The notes beneath the pieces were generated by a model that made no database searches, had not been told where the DNA came from, and saw only the letters and a program-made list of their open reading frames with translations. A stretch of 64,000 nucleotides of DNA from Hydrogenophaga sp. SL48 (GTDB lineage: Bacteria > Pseudomonadota > Gammaproteobacteria > Burkholderiales > Burkholderiaceae_C), in assembly GCF_021729865.1 (NCBI RefSeq), contig NZ_CP063400.1:992001-1056000 (forward strand), written 5' to 3'. Positions 23,910-32,454 of this stretch are shown here, in pieces. Each line of letters starts with the position of its first letter. The stretch's first letter is position 1. The position numbers and the translations under genes were made by a program.

Positions 23910-25399
23910 TGGAAGCCATCGGTTATTTCTTCATGTCCTGGTTGGACGTGAAGATGCTGCTGCTCACCGCGATGGGCACCTTCGCCGGCATCTACATCGG
24001 CGCCATCCCCGGCCTGTCGGTGACGATGGCGGTCTCCATCCTGATCTCGTTCACCTTCAAGTGGGACGTGAACCACGCGCTGGCGCTGATCTCAGGCATC
24101 TACCTCGGTGGTGTGTATGGCGGCTCGCGCAGCGCCATCCTGCTCAACATCCCGGGCGCGCCCGCGGCCATTGCGACGGGTCTGGACGGTTATCCGCTGG
24201 CCAAGCGTGGCGAGGCAGGTCAGGCCATTGGTCTGACCACGGTGGTCTCGGTGTACGGTGGTTTCATCGGCATCCTGGCGCTGGCCGTGGCGGCGCCACT
24301 GGTGTCGGACCTGGCGTTGATGTTCGGGCCGCGCGACTACATGCTGCTGGCGATCTGGGGCCTGCTGCTGGTGGGCAGTCTCTCGGGTGAATCGCTCTCC
24401 AAGGGTATTTTCTCGGGCGCGCTGGGTGCGCTGATCGCCTGCGTGGGGCTGGACCCGATGACGGGCGAGAACCGGCTGACGTTCGGCAGCATGCAACTGT
24501 CTGCCGGCATCGCCTATGTGGCCGCCATGATCGGTTTCTTCGGTGTGGCCGAGGTGATCGCGCAGATCCACGAACTCAAGCTCAAGGCGATCAAGCAGAA
24601 CGTGAGCAAGATCATTCCGTCGTGGGCGCTGGTGCGCAAATACCTGCCGCTGGCCACCCGCACCTCCACCATCGGTGTGGTGGTGGGTGCGCTGCCGGGC
24701 GCTGGTGGCGACATCGCCGCGCTGATGGCCTACGACCACGCCAAGCGCACGGTGAAGAACCCGTCGCGCCCGTTCGGCGAAGGCGCCTACGAAGGCCTGG
24801 TGGCGCCCGAGTCGGCCAACAACGCGGCGGTGGGTGGCGCCTACGTGCCCATGCTCACGCTGGGCATCCCGGGTGACGCGGTCACCGCTGTGATCATCGG
24901 CGCGCTCTACATCCACGGTCTGAAGCCAGGGCCGATGCTGATGATCGAGACCCCACACCTGTTCTGGTTCATCGTTGGCTCGCTCACGCTGGCCAACATC
25001 TTCCTGCTGGTGTTCGGCCTCACCGGCATCAAGATCTTTGCCAAGATCGTCGAAACACCCAAGCCGGTGCTGCTGCCGCTGATCCTGGTGTTGTCTGCGG
25101 TGGGCGCCTACGCCATCAACAACAACCCGGTGGACGTGTACTGGATGCTGGGCTTCGGTGTGCTGGGCTACTTCCTCAAGATGTACGGATTTCAGGTCGG
25201 ACCGGTCATCCTGGGCATGATTCTGGGCCCCATCATGGACCGCAGCTACCGTCAGGCCATGATCTCCAGTGGCGAGGACCTGGGTGTGTTCGTCACCGAG
25301 TTCTTCACCACCCCGCTGTCGGCGATCCTGCTGGCCTGCGTGGTGTTCACGGTGGTGAGCCAGGCCGACTGGTGGAAGCGCCTGATCGGGAGGAAGTAG
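23906..25399 (+). CDS. tctA: Tripartite tricarboxylate transporter large permease (TctA)
   Basis: The large membrane subunit forming the transport channel, 497 residues with about 12 membrane segments. It has the conserved N-terminal GTFAGIYIGAIPGLSVTMAV and the central GALPGAGGDIAALMAYDHAK, both signatures of TctA. The ATG at 23906 overlaps the tctB stop by 4 nt (ATGA), so translation is coupled. It is the last gene of the operon and ends 107 nt before a strong terminator. Confidence 0.95.
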   Translation: MMEAIGYFFMSWLDVKMLLLTAMGTFAGIYIGAIPGLSVTMAVSILISFTFKWDVNHALALISGIYLGGVYGGSRSAILLNIPGAPAAIATGLDGYPLAKRGEAGQAIGLTTVVSVYGGFIGILALAVAAPLVSDLALMFGPRDYMLLAIWGLLLVGSLSGESLSKGIFSGALGALIACVGLDPMTGENRLTFGSMQLSAGIAYVAAMIGFFGVAEVIAQIHELKLKAIKQNVSKIIPSWALVRKYLPLATRTSTIGVVVGALPGAGGDIAALMAYDHAKRTVKNPSRPFGEGAYEGLVAPESANNAAVGGAYVPMLTLGIPGDAVTAVIIGALYIHGLKPGPMLMIETPHLFWFIVGSLTLANIFLLVFGLTGIKIFAKIVETPKPVLLPLILVLSAVGAYAINNNPVDVYWMLGFGVLGYFLKMYGFQVGPVILGMILGPIMDRSYRQAMISSGEDLGVFVTEFFTTPLSAILLACVVFTVVSQADWWKRLIGRK

Positions 25400-25506
25400 C
25401 TCCGCCCTGCGCCGCTGCGCGGCTTCCCCTCAGGTGGACCACGCCTTTGGCCCGGCGAAGCCGGTTTCGTGGCGTGAGCTGGCCGGTGACACGTGCTTCG
25501 GATGCG
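25400..25506. repeat. Partial dispersed repeat between convergent tctA and araC genes
   Basis: The stretch has GCGCCGCTGCGCGGC, CCCCTCAGGTGG and GGCCCGGCGAAGCCGGTTTC, which resemble the dispersed-repeat family in opposite orientation but with many changes. It is a degraded or distant copy. Confidence 0.4.
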
Positions 25507-25544
25507 ACACCTCGGGACCTTCGGGTACCGAGGTGTTTTCTTTT
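25507..25544 (+). terminator. Strong rho-independent terminator with a UUCG loop
   Basis: The stem ACACCTCGG (25507-25515) pairs with CCGAGGTGT (25528-25536). An inner ACC-TTCG-GGT adds a stable UUCG tetraloop. TTTTCTTTT follows. It ends the aroE-like/flavoprotein/tctCBA transcript and reaches the stop codon of the convergent AraC gene. Confidence 0.85.
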
Positions 25545-26457
25545 ATGTGTTCGTTGGGTTGGCCAGTTGAGCCAGCGCCTGCGCGCGGAACTCGCGCGGG
25601 CTCAGTCCCGAGTGGCGCTTGAAGAAGCGACTGAAGTAGGCGTCGTCTTCAAACCCGAGCTCACCCGCCAGCTGTTTGATGCTGCTGCTGGTGTAGACCA
25701 GCTCACGCTGCGCCTCGTGCAGCAGCCGCGCGTTGATCACGTCCAGGCTCGACATGCCCAGCACCTCGCGGCAGATGCGCGAGAGCTGCCCCGCGGTGAG
25801 GCCCATGGCCTCGGCGTAGTGCTGCACCGGAAAGTGTTCGCGGAAATGCTGGTCGAGCAGGGTCTTGAACCGCTCGATCTGCCCGTTCTTGCGCGAGCCC
25901 GCCGCCGGCTCGGCGCGCATGCCCGCGTCGGGCGCCCCGACGATGCGGGCCACCTGCACCAGCAGCGCGGTCAGCAGCGACATGCCCGCGGCCGTCTGCC
26001 CGCTGGCGTGGATGCGCGACTCGCGTTCCAGCGCCAGGAACAGCGGCATCAGCGAATCGACGTGGCGGCTGTCTTCGGGCAGCGTCATCACGCGCGGCGT
26101 GCGGATCACCGCCAGCAGCTCTGGCATCAGCAGCGTGGCCATCGACTCCAGCACCTTCTGCGTGGCGGTGACCACCGGGCCGTCCACCTGTGGCGAGAAG
26201 CTGAAGCCGTGCGCCGTGCCGGCGGGGATCACGATGAAGCAGGGCGCCTCGGCGCGGATGCGGGCGTTGTTGACAGTGACCTCGGCGAAGCCCGCGCTCA
26301 GGTACAGCAGCTGCACGAAGGCGTCGTGCCGGTGCACCTGGATCTCCCATTGATACGGTTTCGAGCGCTGGGGGATCCATTCAAAGTTGAATGAATTCGA
26401 CCAGTCGGGCGAGGCCTGGTCGCCGTAGAGATCGTAGTTCGGTATCGTTTTGGCCAT
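25543..26457 (-). CDS. AraC-family regulator, PobR/HpaA-like
   Basis: A 304-residue AraC/XylS regulator. The N-terminal cupin has IPNYDLYGD, FNFEWIPQRSKPYQWEIQVH and HRHDAFVQLLYLSAG, resembling PobR (activator of 4-hydroxybenzoate hydroxylase) and HpaA. The C-terminal DNA-binding domain has IKQLAGELGFEDDAYFSRFF and the final HSGLSPREFRAQ. It is divergent from the SDR-flavoprotein-NIPSNAP operon, which it probably activates. The similarity suggests an aromatic acid effector, but the effector is not proven. Confidence 0.9.
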   Translation of the reverse strand: MAKTIPNYDLYGDQASPDWSNSFNFEWIPQRSKPYQWEIQVHRHDAFVQLLYLSAGFAEVTVNNARIRAEAPCFIVIPAGTAHGFSFSPQVDGPVVTATQKVLESMATLLMPELLAVIRTPRVMTLPEDSRHVDSLMPLFLALERESRIHASGQTAAGMSLLTALLVQVARIVGAPDAGMRAEPAAGSRKNGQIERFKTLLDQHFREHFPVQHYAEAMGLTAGQLSRICREVLGMSSLDVINARLLHEAQRELVYTSSSIKQLAGELGFEDDAYFSRFFKRHSGLSPREFRAQALAQLANPTNT

Positions 26458-26571
26458 CGGCCGTGTCTCCCGGTTTGTGCACGAATTGTCCTGTTGATGG
26501 CTGGAATCGTCAAAACACATTCCCGCGCCGCGCAGAACAATCCTTCACCACCCCATAAGACAGGAGACAAC

Positions 26572-27390
26572 ATGACCAACCACTCACCCCACTGGCTGGG
26601 CCTGGAAGGCCGCGTTTGCGCCGTGACCGGCGCGGCCAGCGGCATCGGCGCCTCGGTGGCGCGCCAGCTGGCCGCAGCCGGTGCGCTCGTGGCCCTGCTC
26701 GACCGCGACCTCGCTGGCGCCGAGAAGCTGGCGGCTCAACTCGCTGCAGAATTTGCAGAAAAAGGCGTGCGCACCCTGGCCGTGGGCTGCGACATCGCCA
26801 GCGAAGCGCAGACGCTCGCCGCCGCCGAGAAAGTGCAGGCCGAACTGGGCGACTGCGCCGCGCTCATCAACAACGCCGGGATGTTGCGCCCGGGCAGCCT
26901 GGACAGCGTCAGCCTCGACGACTGGAACGCTGTGCTCAGCGTCAACCTCACCGGCTACCTGCTGTGCTCGCGCGCCTTCAAGCCGCAACTGGAGCGCACG
27001 CGCGGCGCGCTGGTGCACGTCGCCTCCATCTCGGCCAATTTCCCGCAGAGCCACAGCGGCGCTTACAGCGCGGGCAAGGCCGGCGTGTTGCTGATGTCGC
27101 GCCAGATGGCGGCCGAGTGGGGCTCGCTGGGCATCCGCAGCAACGCCATCTGCCCCGGGATGATCCGCACCGCGCTGTCGGCGAAGTTCTACGAAGAGCC
27201 GGGCTTTGAAGCCAGGCGTGCGTTGGTCACGGCCAGTCGCCGCATCGGCGAGCCGCAGGACATCGCCGACGTGGCGCTGTTTCTCGCCAGCCCTCGCGCG
27301 GGCTACATGAACGGCGCCGAACTCGCGGTGGATGGCGGCATGTCGTCCATGCTGATGGACATGGTTCCGCGCCCTGGATTTAACCAATGA
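26572..27390 (+). CDS. Short-chain dehydrogenase/reductase
   Basis: A 272-residue classical SDR. It has the cofactor motif VTGAASGIGASVARQL, the structural NNAG at about residue 101 and the catalytic YSAGK (YxxxK), followed by RSNAICPGMIRT. The ATG at 26572 is preceded by CAGGAG. The C-terminus MLMDMVPRPGFNQ resembles that of the SDR at 36262-37104, suggesting paralogues. It opens an operon with a KstD-like flavoprotein and a NIPSNAP gene, and would oxidise a ring alcohol to the ketone used by the flavoprotein. Confidence 0.92.
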   Translation: MTNHSPHWLGLEGRVCAVTGAASGIGASVARQLAAAGALVALLDRDLAGAEKLAAQLAAEFAEKGVRTLAVGCDIASEAQTLAAAEKVQAELGDCAALINNAGMLRPGSLDSVSLDDWNAVLSVNLTGYLLCSRAFKPQLERTRGALVHVASISANFPQSHSGAYSAGKAGVLLMSRQMAAEWGSLGIRSNAICPGMIRTALSAKFYEEPGFEARRALVTASRRIGEPQDIADVALFLASPRAGYMNGAELAVDGGMSSMLMDMVPRPGFNQ

Positions 27391-27473
27391 CCCCCACGCT
27401 TGTCACTGCGTGTACTGCGCTGCCCCCCAAGGGGGCGCGGCCTTGCTTGGGGCGGCCCGGCGCGGCGGCCCAC
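27391..27473 (+). repeat. Dispersed intergenic repeat, copy 7 (opposite orientation)
   Basis: Directly after the stop codon of the plus-strand SDR gene lies CTGCCCCCCAAGGGGGCGCG followed by TTGGGGCGGCCCGGCGCGGC, a reverse-orientation member of the family. In every case seen, the copy lies just downstream of a gene with orientation matching the gene. Confidence 0.6.
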
Positions 27474-27493
27474 AACTTCTTGAGGAGACCTCT

Positions 27494-29185
27494 GTGAACA
27501 AGACTGAATTTGATGTGATCGTGGTGGGCTCCGGCGCCGCCGGCCTGGCCACCGCCATCACCGCGAAGAAGCGCGGGCTGGACGTGGTGGTCATCGAGAA
27601 AGAACCCGTCTTCGGCGGCACCACCGCGCTCTCGGGCGGCGTGCTCTGGATTCCGCTCGGGCCCCACGGCCGGCAGCAGAACCCGGCCGACACGCGCGAG
27701 GCCGTGCGTCGCTACATGATGGAAGAGACCGGTTCGTTCTTTGACGAAACCGCGGTCGAAGCCTTCATCGACAACGGCCCGAAGATGGTTCAGTTCTTCG
27801 AGCGCGAGACGGCCATGCAGTTCGTGCCCACGCTTTACCCGGACTACCACCCCGACGTGGCGGGTGGCGTGGACATCGGCCGCTCCATCCTCGCCAAACC
27901 GTTCGACATCCGCGAGCTCGGCGCCGACATGGCGCGCCTGAAACCGCCGCTGAAGACCATCACCTTCATCGGCATGATGTTCAACTCGTCGAACGCCGAC
28001 CTCAAGCATTTCTTCCAGGTCACGAAGTCGCTCACCTCGTTCCTCTACGTGGCCAAACGCCTGGCCACGCACCTCAAGGAACTCGCGCTCTACCGCCGCG
28101 GCATCGCGGTCACCAGCGGCAACGCGCTGGCGGCGCGGCTGGCCAAGTCGGCGCTGGACCTGGGCATTCCCATCCTCACCAGCACCCCTGCGCAGGGCAT
28201 TGAGATGGACGGGGAACGCGCCGTGGGCGTGCGCACCGCGCAGGGCATCCTGCGCGCGCGCCACGGCGTGGTGCTGGCCTGTGGGGGTTTCCCGCACGAC
28301 GTCAAGCGCCTGGCCCAGGCCTACCCGCACGTGAAGCGCGGCCACCAGCACCTCTCGCCCACACCGGTCAGCAACACCGGCGACGGTGTGAACATGGCCG
28401 AGCAGCTCGGCGCCGTGGTGGACATCCGCTTCAAGGACGCGGCGGCGTGGATGCCGGTCTCGCGGGTGGACTACGGCAACGGGGAGATCGGTGTCTTCCC
28501 GCACCTGCTGGACCGTTACAAGCCCGGCATCATCGGCGTGCTGGCCAACGGCAGGCGCTTCACCAACGAGTCCAACTCATACCACGACGTGGGCGCGGCC
28601 ATGGTGCGCGCTTGCGAAGGCCAGAAAGAAACAGCGATGTGGCTGGTCTGTGACAAGGCCACGCTGGCCAAGTACGGCATCGGTTTCGTCAAGCCCGCGC
28701 CCATGCCCATTGGCAAGTTCCTGCGCAACGGCTACCTGGTCAAGGGCAACACGCTCGCCGAACTCGCGAAGAACTGCGGCATCGATCCGGCCGGCCTGGA
28801 GCAGACCGTGCGCGAATACAACGTCGGCGCGGTCAATGGCGAAGACCCGGCGTTTGGCCGCGGCCGCACCAGCTTCAACCGCTACCTGGCCGACCCGGCC
28901 CACCGGCCCAACCCCTGCGTGGCGCCGGTGCAGACCGGGCCGTTCTTCGCGGTCAAGCTCATCATGGGCGACCTCGGCACCTTCGACGGCATCCAGACCA
29001 GCGTGGTCGGCGAGGTGCTCAGGCGCGACGGCAGGCCAATAGCTGGCCTCTACGCCGTGGGCAACGACCGCGCCAGCATCATGGGCGGCAACTACCCCGG
29101 CGCCGGCATCACCCACGGGCCCAACATGACCTTTGGCTACGTCACCGGCAACCACCTTGCCGACCGCGCAGGAGCAGCCGCATGA
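27494..29185 (+). CDS. KstD-like FAD-dependent dehydrogenase (copy 3)
   Basis: A 563-residue flavoprotein starting at GTG 27494, with GAGGAG six nt upstream. It has VIVVGSGAAGLATAITAKKR, VFGGTTALSGGVLWIPLGPH, FTNESNSYHDVG and the C-terminal GGNYPGAGITHGPNMTFGYV. The last motif is the best match to the KstD catalytic Tyr/Gly pair (Y-P-G-A-G). It overlaps the NIPSNAP gene by 4 nt, so the two are translationally coupled. It probably desaturates a cyclic ketone or oxo-acid; the substrate is unknown. Confidence 0.9.
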   Translation: MNKTEFDVIVVGSGAAGLATAITAKKRGLDVVVIEKEPVFGGTTALSGGVLWIPLGPHGRQQNPADTREAVRRYMMEETGSFFDETAVEAFIDNGPKMVQFFERETAMQFVPTLYPDYHPDVAGGVDIGRSILAKPFDIRELGADMARLKPPLKTITFIGMMFNSSNADLKHFFQVTKSLTSFLYVAKRLATHLKELALYRRGIAVTSGNALAARLAKSALDLGIPILTSTPAQGIEMDGERAVGVRTAQGILRARHGVVLACGGFPHDVKRLAQAYPHVKRGHQHLSPTPVSNTGDGVNMAEQLGAVVDIRFKDAAAWMPVSRVDYGNGEIGVFPHLLDRYKPGIIGVLANGRRFTNESNSYHDVGAAMVRACEGQKETAMWLVCDKATLAKYGIGFVKPAPMPIGKFLRNGYLVKGNTLAELAKNCGIDPAGLEQTVREYNVGAVNGEDPAFGRGRTSFNRYLADPAHRPNPCVAPVQTGPFFAVKLIMGDLGTFDGIQTSVVGEVLRRDGRPIAGLYAVGNDRASIMGGNYPGAGITHGPNMTFGYVTGNHLADRAGAAA

Positions 29186-29580
29186 ACGCCGCCATCACGC
29201 CACTGCCCTGGCCGATCCACAGCGCGAGCAACCTGAGCAAGCCGCTCGTGGACCACCGCGTGTACACCATCGCGCTGCGCCGCATGCCCGAGTTTCTCGA
29301 CGTGTTCAACCGCCTGGCCATGCCCATCCTGATGCAGACGCTCGGGCACCCGGTCGGCTTCTACACCAGCCTGGTCGGTCCGCAGAACCAGTTCATGCAC
29401 CTGTGGGCCTACGACGACCTGACCGACTATGAACGTCGCAGCCGTGCGCGCGACGCGCACCCAGACTTCCCGGCCTACCTGCAGGCCTCGGCCCACCTGA
29501 TCACTGCCCAGGAAACGCGTCTGATCCGGGCGGCCTCCATGCCCGGCTGGCTGCCCGTGGCCAGCGCTCACCTGCCGTGA
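29182..29580 (+). CDS. NIPSNAP family protein
   Basis: A 132-residue protein with one NIPSNAP domain, about half the size of the protein at 14928-15554. It contains LVDHRVYTIALRRMPEFLDV and FMHLWAYDDLTDYERRSRAR, the latter a family hallmark. Its ATG overlaps the stop of the flavoprotein gene. The repeated pairing of this domain with a KstD-like enzyme suggests it acts on or shields the same unstable intermediate, but this is not established. Confidence 0.86.
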   Translation: MNAAITPLPWPIHSASNLSKPLVDHRVYTIALRRMPEFLDVFNRLAMPILMQTLGHPVGFYTSLVGPQNQFMHLWAYDDLTDYERRSRARDAHPDFPAYLQASAHLITAQETRLIRAASMPGWLPVASAHLP

Positions 29581-29613
29581 AGGAGGGATCGACCGTTCAG
29601 ATGGATCACCTGG

Positions 29614-30564
29614 ATGAAACGCCCCGAAAAACCCCGGCCCGACGACCTGTTGCTTGACGTCAAGCTGCTGCGCTTCTTCGACGTGCTGTACAGCACCCGC
29701 CGGTTGGCGCGGGCTGCCGAACAGTTGGGACAGAGTGCCCCCACCGTCAGCATCTGGCTCACCCAGTTGCGGGAGGCGCTGAAGGATCCGCTGTTTGTCC
29801 GCACGGCCAGCGGGATGCTGCCCACGCCCAGGGCCGATGCGCTCCTGCCCACCGTGCAGGAGGCACTGCGCGCCCTGCGGGCGCTCAGTTCGGAACCCCG
29901 GCCTTTCGAGCCGGAACACGCAGATCGCGTGTTCCGGATCTGCATGACCGATGGCGGCATGCTCACGCTGCTGCCCCACGTGCTCATGCGCCTGCGAAAG
30001 CTGGCACCCCATGTGCAGGTGGAAGTGATCAAGCTCGGGTCGGACACTGCGCCGCTGCTCGAAAGCGGGGAGGCCGATCTGGCGATCGGCCTGGTGCCCG
30101 ACCTCGACGCCGGGTTCTACCAGCAGGCACTGTTCGACCAGGTGTGGGTTTGCCTGGTCAATCCGGAACATCCTCGCGTGCGCAACCGGCTGAACACGGA
30201 CGACTACTCCCTTGAGGGGCACATCGACATCGTGCACGGTACCGGCCATCGCATGCTGGCAGCCGCGCTCGAACGCGCGCGGGTTTCCCGCAAAGTCTTT
30301 GTGGAGTTGCCGGTGTACCTGGGGGTGCCGGCCATTGTCTCGTCGAGCGACCTGATCGCCACGATGCCGAGTCGGACCGGGCACACGCTGGCCCGCAGCT
30401 TTGGGCTGAATCTATTTGCATGTCCGGTGCCCGTGCCGCCCTTCACGGTCAAACAGTACTGGCACGAACGTTTCCACCACGACGCCGGTCATCGGTGGCT
30501 GCGCGGGCTGGTGCAGTCGCTGTTTCTCGAACACGTGGCAGAGCATCCGGACGCTGGCGCATGA
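29614..30564 (+). CDS. LysR-family transcriptional regulator
   Basis: A 316-residue LysR regulator. The N-terminal winged helix is at about residues 15-75 (LLRFFDVLYSTRRLARAAEQ, then LGQSAPTVSIWLTQLREAL). The C-terminal effector domain has FRICMTDGGMLTLLPHVLMR and GEADLAIGLVPDL, a NahR/DntR/LinR-like arrangement. It is in the same direction as, and 33 nt after, the NIPSNAP gene, and 111 bp before the epimerase operon. It could control that operon; the effector is unknown. Confidence 0.92.
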   Translation: MKRPEKPRPDDLLLDVKLLRFFDVLYSTRRLARAAEQLGQSAPTVSIWLTQLREALKDPLFVRTASGMLPTPRADALLPTVQEALRALRALSSEPRPFEPEHADRVFRICMTDGGMLTLLPHVLMRLRKLAPHVQVEVIKLGSDTAPLLESGEADLAIGLVPDLDAGFYQQALFDQVWVCLVNPEHPRVRNRLNTDDYSLEGHIDIVHGTGHRMLAAALERARVSRKVFVELPVYLGVPAIVSSSDLIATMPSRTGHTLARSFGLNLFACPVPVPPFTVKQYWHERFHHDAGHRWLRGLVQSLFLEHVAEHPDAGA

Positions 30565-30675
30565 CTTAAAAAATCACAAACTTCGTGTTTGGCTCTACCG
30601 CCTATTGCAGTCGAAGTCCCGTTCCTAGAATGAAAACCAGACCATGCGTTTCACAACAATCATTCGAGGAGCAAC
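30565..30675 (+). promoter_or_regulatory. Probable promoter of the epimerase-SDR-TRAP operon
   Basis: The gap holds a TAGAAT -10 candidate at 30626-30631 without a convincing -35, which fits an activator-dependent promoter. A short inverted repeat CAAAC-TTCGT-GTTTG just upstream could be a LysR site. The epimerase has CGAGGAG upstream of its ATG. Confidence 0.45.
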
Positions 30676-31611
30676 ATGCGGGTACTGGTGACTGGAGGCA
30701 GTGGCTTCCTGGGGGCCTGGGTGATCAAACACCTGGTCGAGGCCGGGCATGAACCCCTGGTTTTCGACGTGGTCGGGGACCGCAGCAAGGTGGCGGAAAT
30801 CGCCGGACAGCGGGTCGCCCGTGACCTGGTCTGGGTGGTGGGCGACATCCGTCGGCTCTCTGACGTGGAGATCGCCGCGCAGGACTGCGATGCGATCGTG
30901 CACCTGGCGGGAGTGCTCACACCCACGTGCCAGCAGTCGCCAGTGCTCGGCGCAGAGATCAACCTGCTGGGCACGCTCAATGTGTTCGAGGTGGCTCGCA
31001 AACAGGGTATCGGCTCCATCGCCTATGCCAGCACCGCGGGCGTGTTTGGTCCTCACGACAACCGGCAGCCCTTGCCCGAGACGCACTATGGCGCTTTCAA
31101 GCTGGCGTGCGAAGGCTCGGCGCGGGCCTACTGGCACGACGCGGGCATTGCCAGCGTGGGGTTCCGGCCCTTCGTGGTCTACGGACCGGGGCGCGACAGC
31201 GGCCTGAGTGCCGGACCCAGCCTGGCCTGCCGCGCTGCGGCCTTGGGCGAGGCCTACGTGCTGCCTTTCAGCGGGCGCTGCGGGCTGGTCTATGTGGCCG
31301 ACGCGGCGGCACTGTTTGCCTGCGCGGCGCTGCAGCGGCACGAGGGCGCCCGGGTGTTCAACCTGATCGGTGAGGAGGCTTCGGTTGAAGATGTCATCGC
31401 CGGCATCCGCACCATCGTGCCGGATGCACGCCTGTCGAGCACGGGTCCTGCGTTGCCGATCTCGGTGGGTCAGGACGAGGCCGATCTCGACCTGTGCTTT
31501 CCCGGCATGGCCCGCACCTCTTTGGCCGATGGCCTGAGAGAGACGGTGCGTTTCTATCAGCGGCAGCCGTTCCCGGCTGCGGACCGAGCCGGCTGCGGGC
31601 TTGCCGCATGA
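30676..31611 (+). CDS. NAD-dependent epimerase/dehydratase (extended SDR)
   Basis: A 311-residue extended SDR with the Rossmann motif VTGGSGFLGAWVIKHL, VHLAGVLTP at the NAD-contact region, YASTAGVFGP and the catalytic pair in HYGAFKLACE (YxxxK). It begins the fifth transport operon and overlaps the next SDR by ATGA. Such proteins in TRAP operons often act on sugar acids or hydroxy acids, which is only a hint about substrate. Confidence 0.88.
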   Translation: MRVLVTGGSGFLGAWVIKHLVEAGHEPLVFDVVGDRSKVAEIAGQRVARDLVWVVGDIRRLSDVEIAAQDCDAIVHLAGVLTPTCQQSPVLGAEINLLGTLNVFEVARKQGIGSIAYASTAGVFGPHDNRQPLPETHYGAFKLACEGSARAYWHDAGIASVGFRPFVVYGPGRDSGLSAGPSLACRAAALGEAYVLPFSGRCGLVYVADAAALFACAALQRHEGARVFNLIGEEASVEDVIAGIRTIVPDARLSSTGPALPISVGQDEADLDLCFPGMARTSLADGLRETVRFYQRQPFPAADRAGCGLAA

Positions 31612-32351
31612 GGCAGGCGTCCATGAACGGCCGCGTGGCGGTGATCGCTGGCGCGGCGGGCGGCATTGGCCGTGCCATCGCCAGCCGACTGGCCCGGGAG
31701 GGCGTTCGACTGGCCCTGCTGGACCTCAATCCCGGGGCGCTGAAGGGGGTGGCCGATGGATTGCCCGGCAGCCTGGCCATTGCAGCAGACCTGACGTCCG
31801 AGCGGGAGGTCCAAAGCGCGATCCGTCGCGCGGAAGAGGCACTCGGACGGATTGACGTGCTGGTCCACAGCGTCGGTGTGACCGGACCGTCTTTGCCCGT
31901 GCACGAGTATCCGGTCGATGTCTGGCTCCAGACGCTGGCCATCAACCTGCACAGTGCCTTCCTGTGCAGCCGCGCCGTGGTGGAGCCGATGCTGCGCTCG
32001 GGTTTCGGCCGCATCGTCAACATTGCCTCCATCGCCGGCAAGGAAGGCAACGCTCACCAGAGCGCCTATTCCGCCGCGAAAGCGGGCGTGATCGCGTTGA
32101 CCAAGTCCATGGGCAAGGAGCTGGCGACCACCCCGATCCGTGTCAACGCGATTGCTCCGGCGGTGATCCAGACGCCGCTGATTGAACAGATGTCGCCTGA
32201 ACTGCTGGCCACGGTGCTGGCCAAGATTCCCATGGGTCGCCCGGGCCTGCCGCAGGAGGTCGCGAATCTCGTGGCCTGGCTCAGCTCGGACGAGTGCTCC
32301 TTTTCGACAGGGTTCACCTACGACCTGTCCGGGGGCCGGGCCACGTATTGA
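31608..32351 (+). CDS. Short-chain dehydrogenase/reductase
   Basis: A 247-residue classical SDR with VIAGAAGGIGRAIASRL, a variant of NNAG (VHSVGVTGPS), and the catalytic SAYSAAKAGVIAL (YxxxK), then RVNAIAPAVIQTPL. The start at 31608 overlaps the stop of the epimerase gene; MNGR at 31623 is a possible alternative start. It is followed by a 103-nt gap before the TRAP receptor. It probably oxidises or reduces a hydroxylated intermediate imported by that system. Confidence 0.9.
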   Translation: MRQASMNGRVAVIAGAAGGIGRAIASRLAREGVRLALLDLNPGALKGVADGLPGSLAIAADLTSEREVQSAIRRAEEALGRIDVLVHSVGVTGPSLPVHEYPVDVWLQTLAINLHSAFLCSRAVVEPMLRSGFGRIVNIASIAGKEGNAHQSAYSAAKAGVIALTKSMGKELATTPIRVNAIAPAVIQTPLIEQMSPELLATVLAKIPMGRPGLPQEVANLVAWLSSDECSFSTGFTYDLSGGRATY

Positions 32352-32454
32352 GTGCCCTTGCGGCACGAAGGCATTTGTCCATCCAGCAGCCGCTGCGGAT
32401 GGTCAATCGATGGCTCCATGGCGAGCCGATTTTTTCCACCAAGAGGAGACAGAC

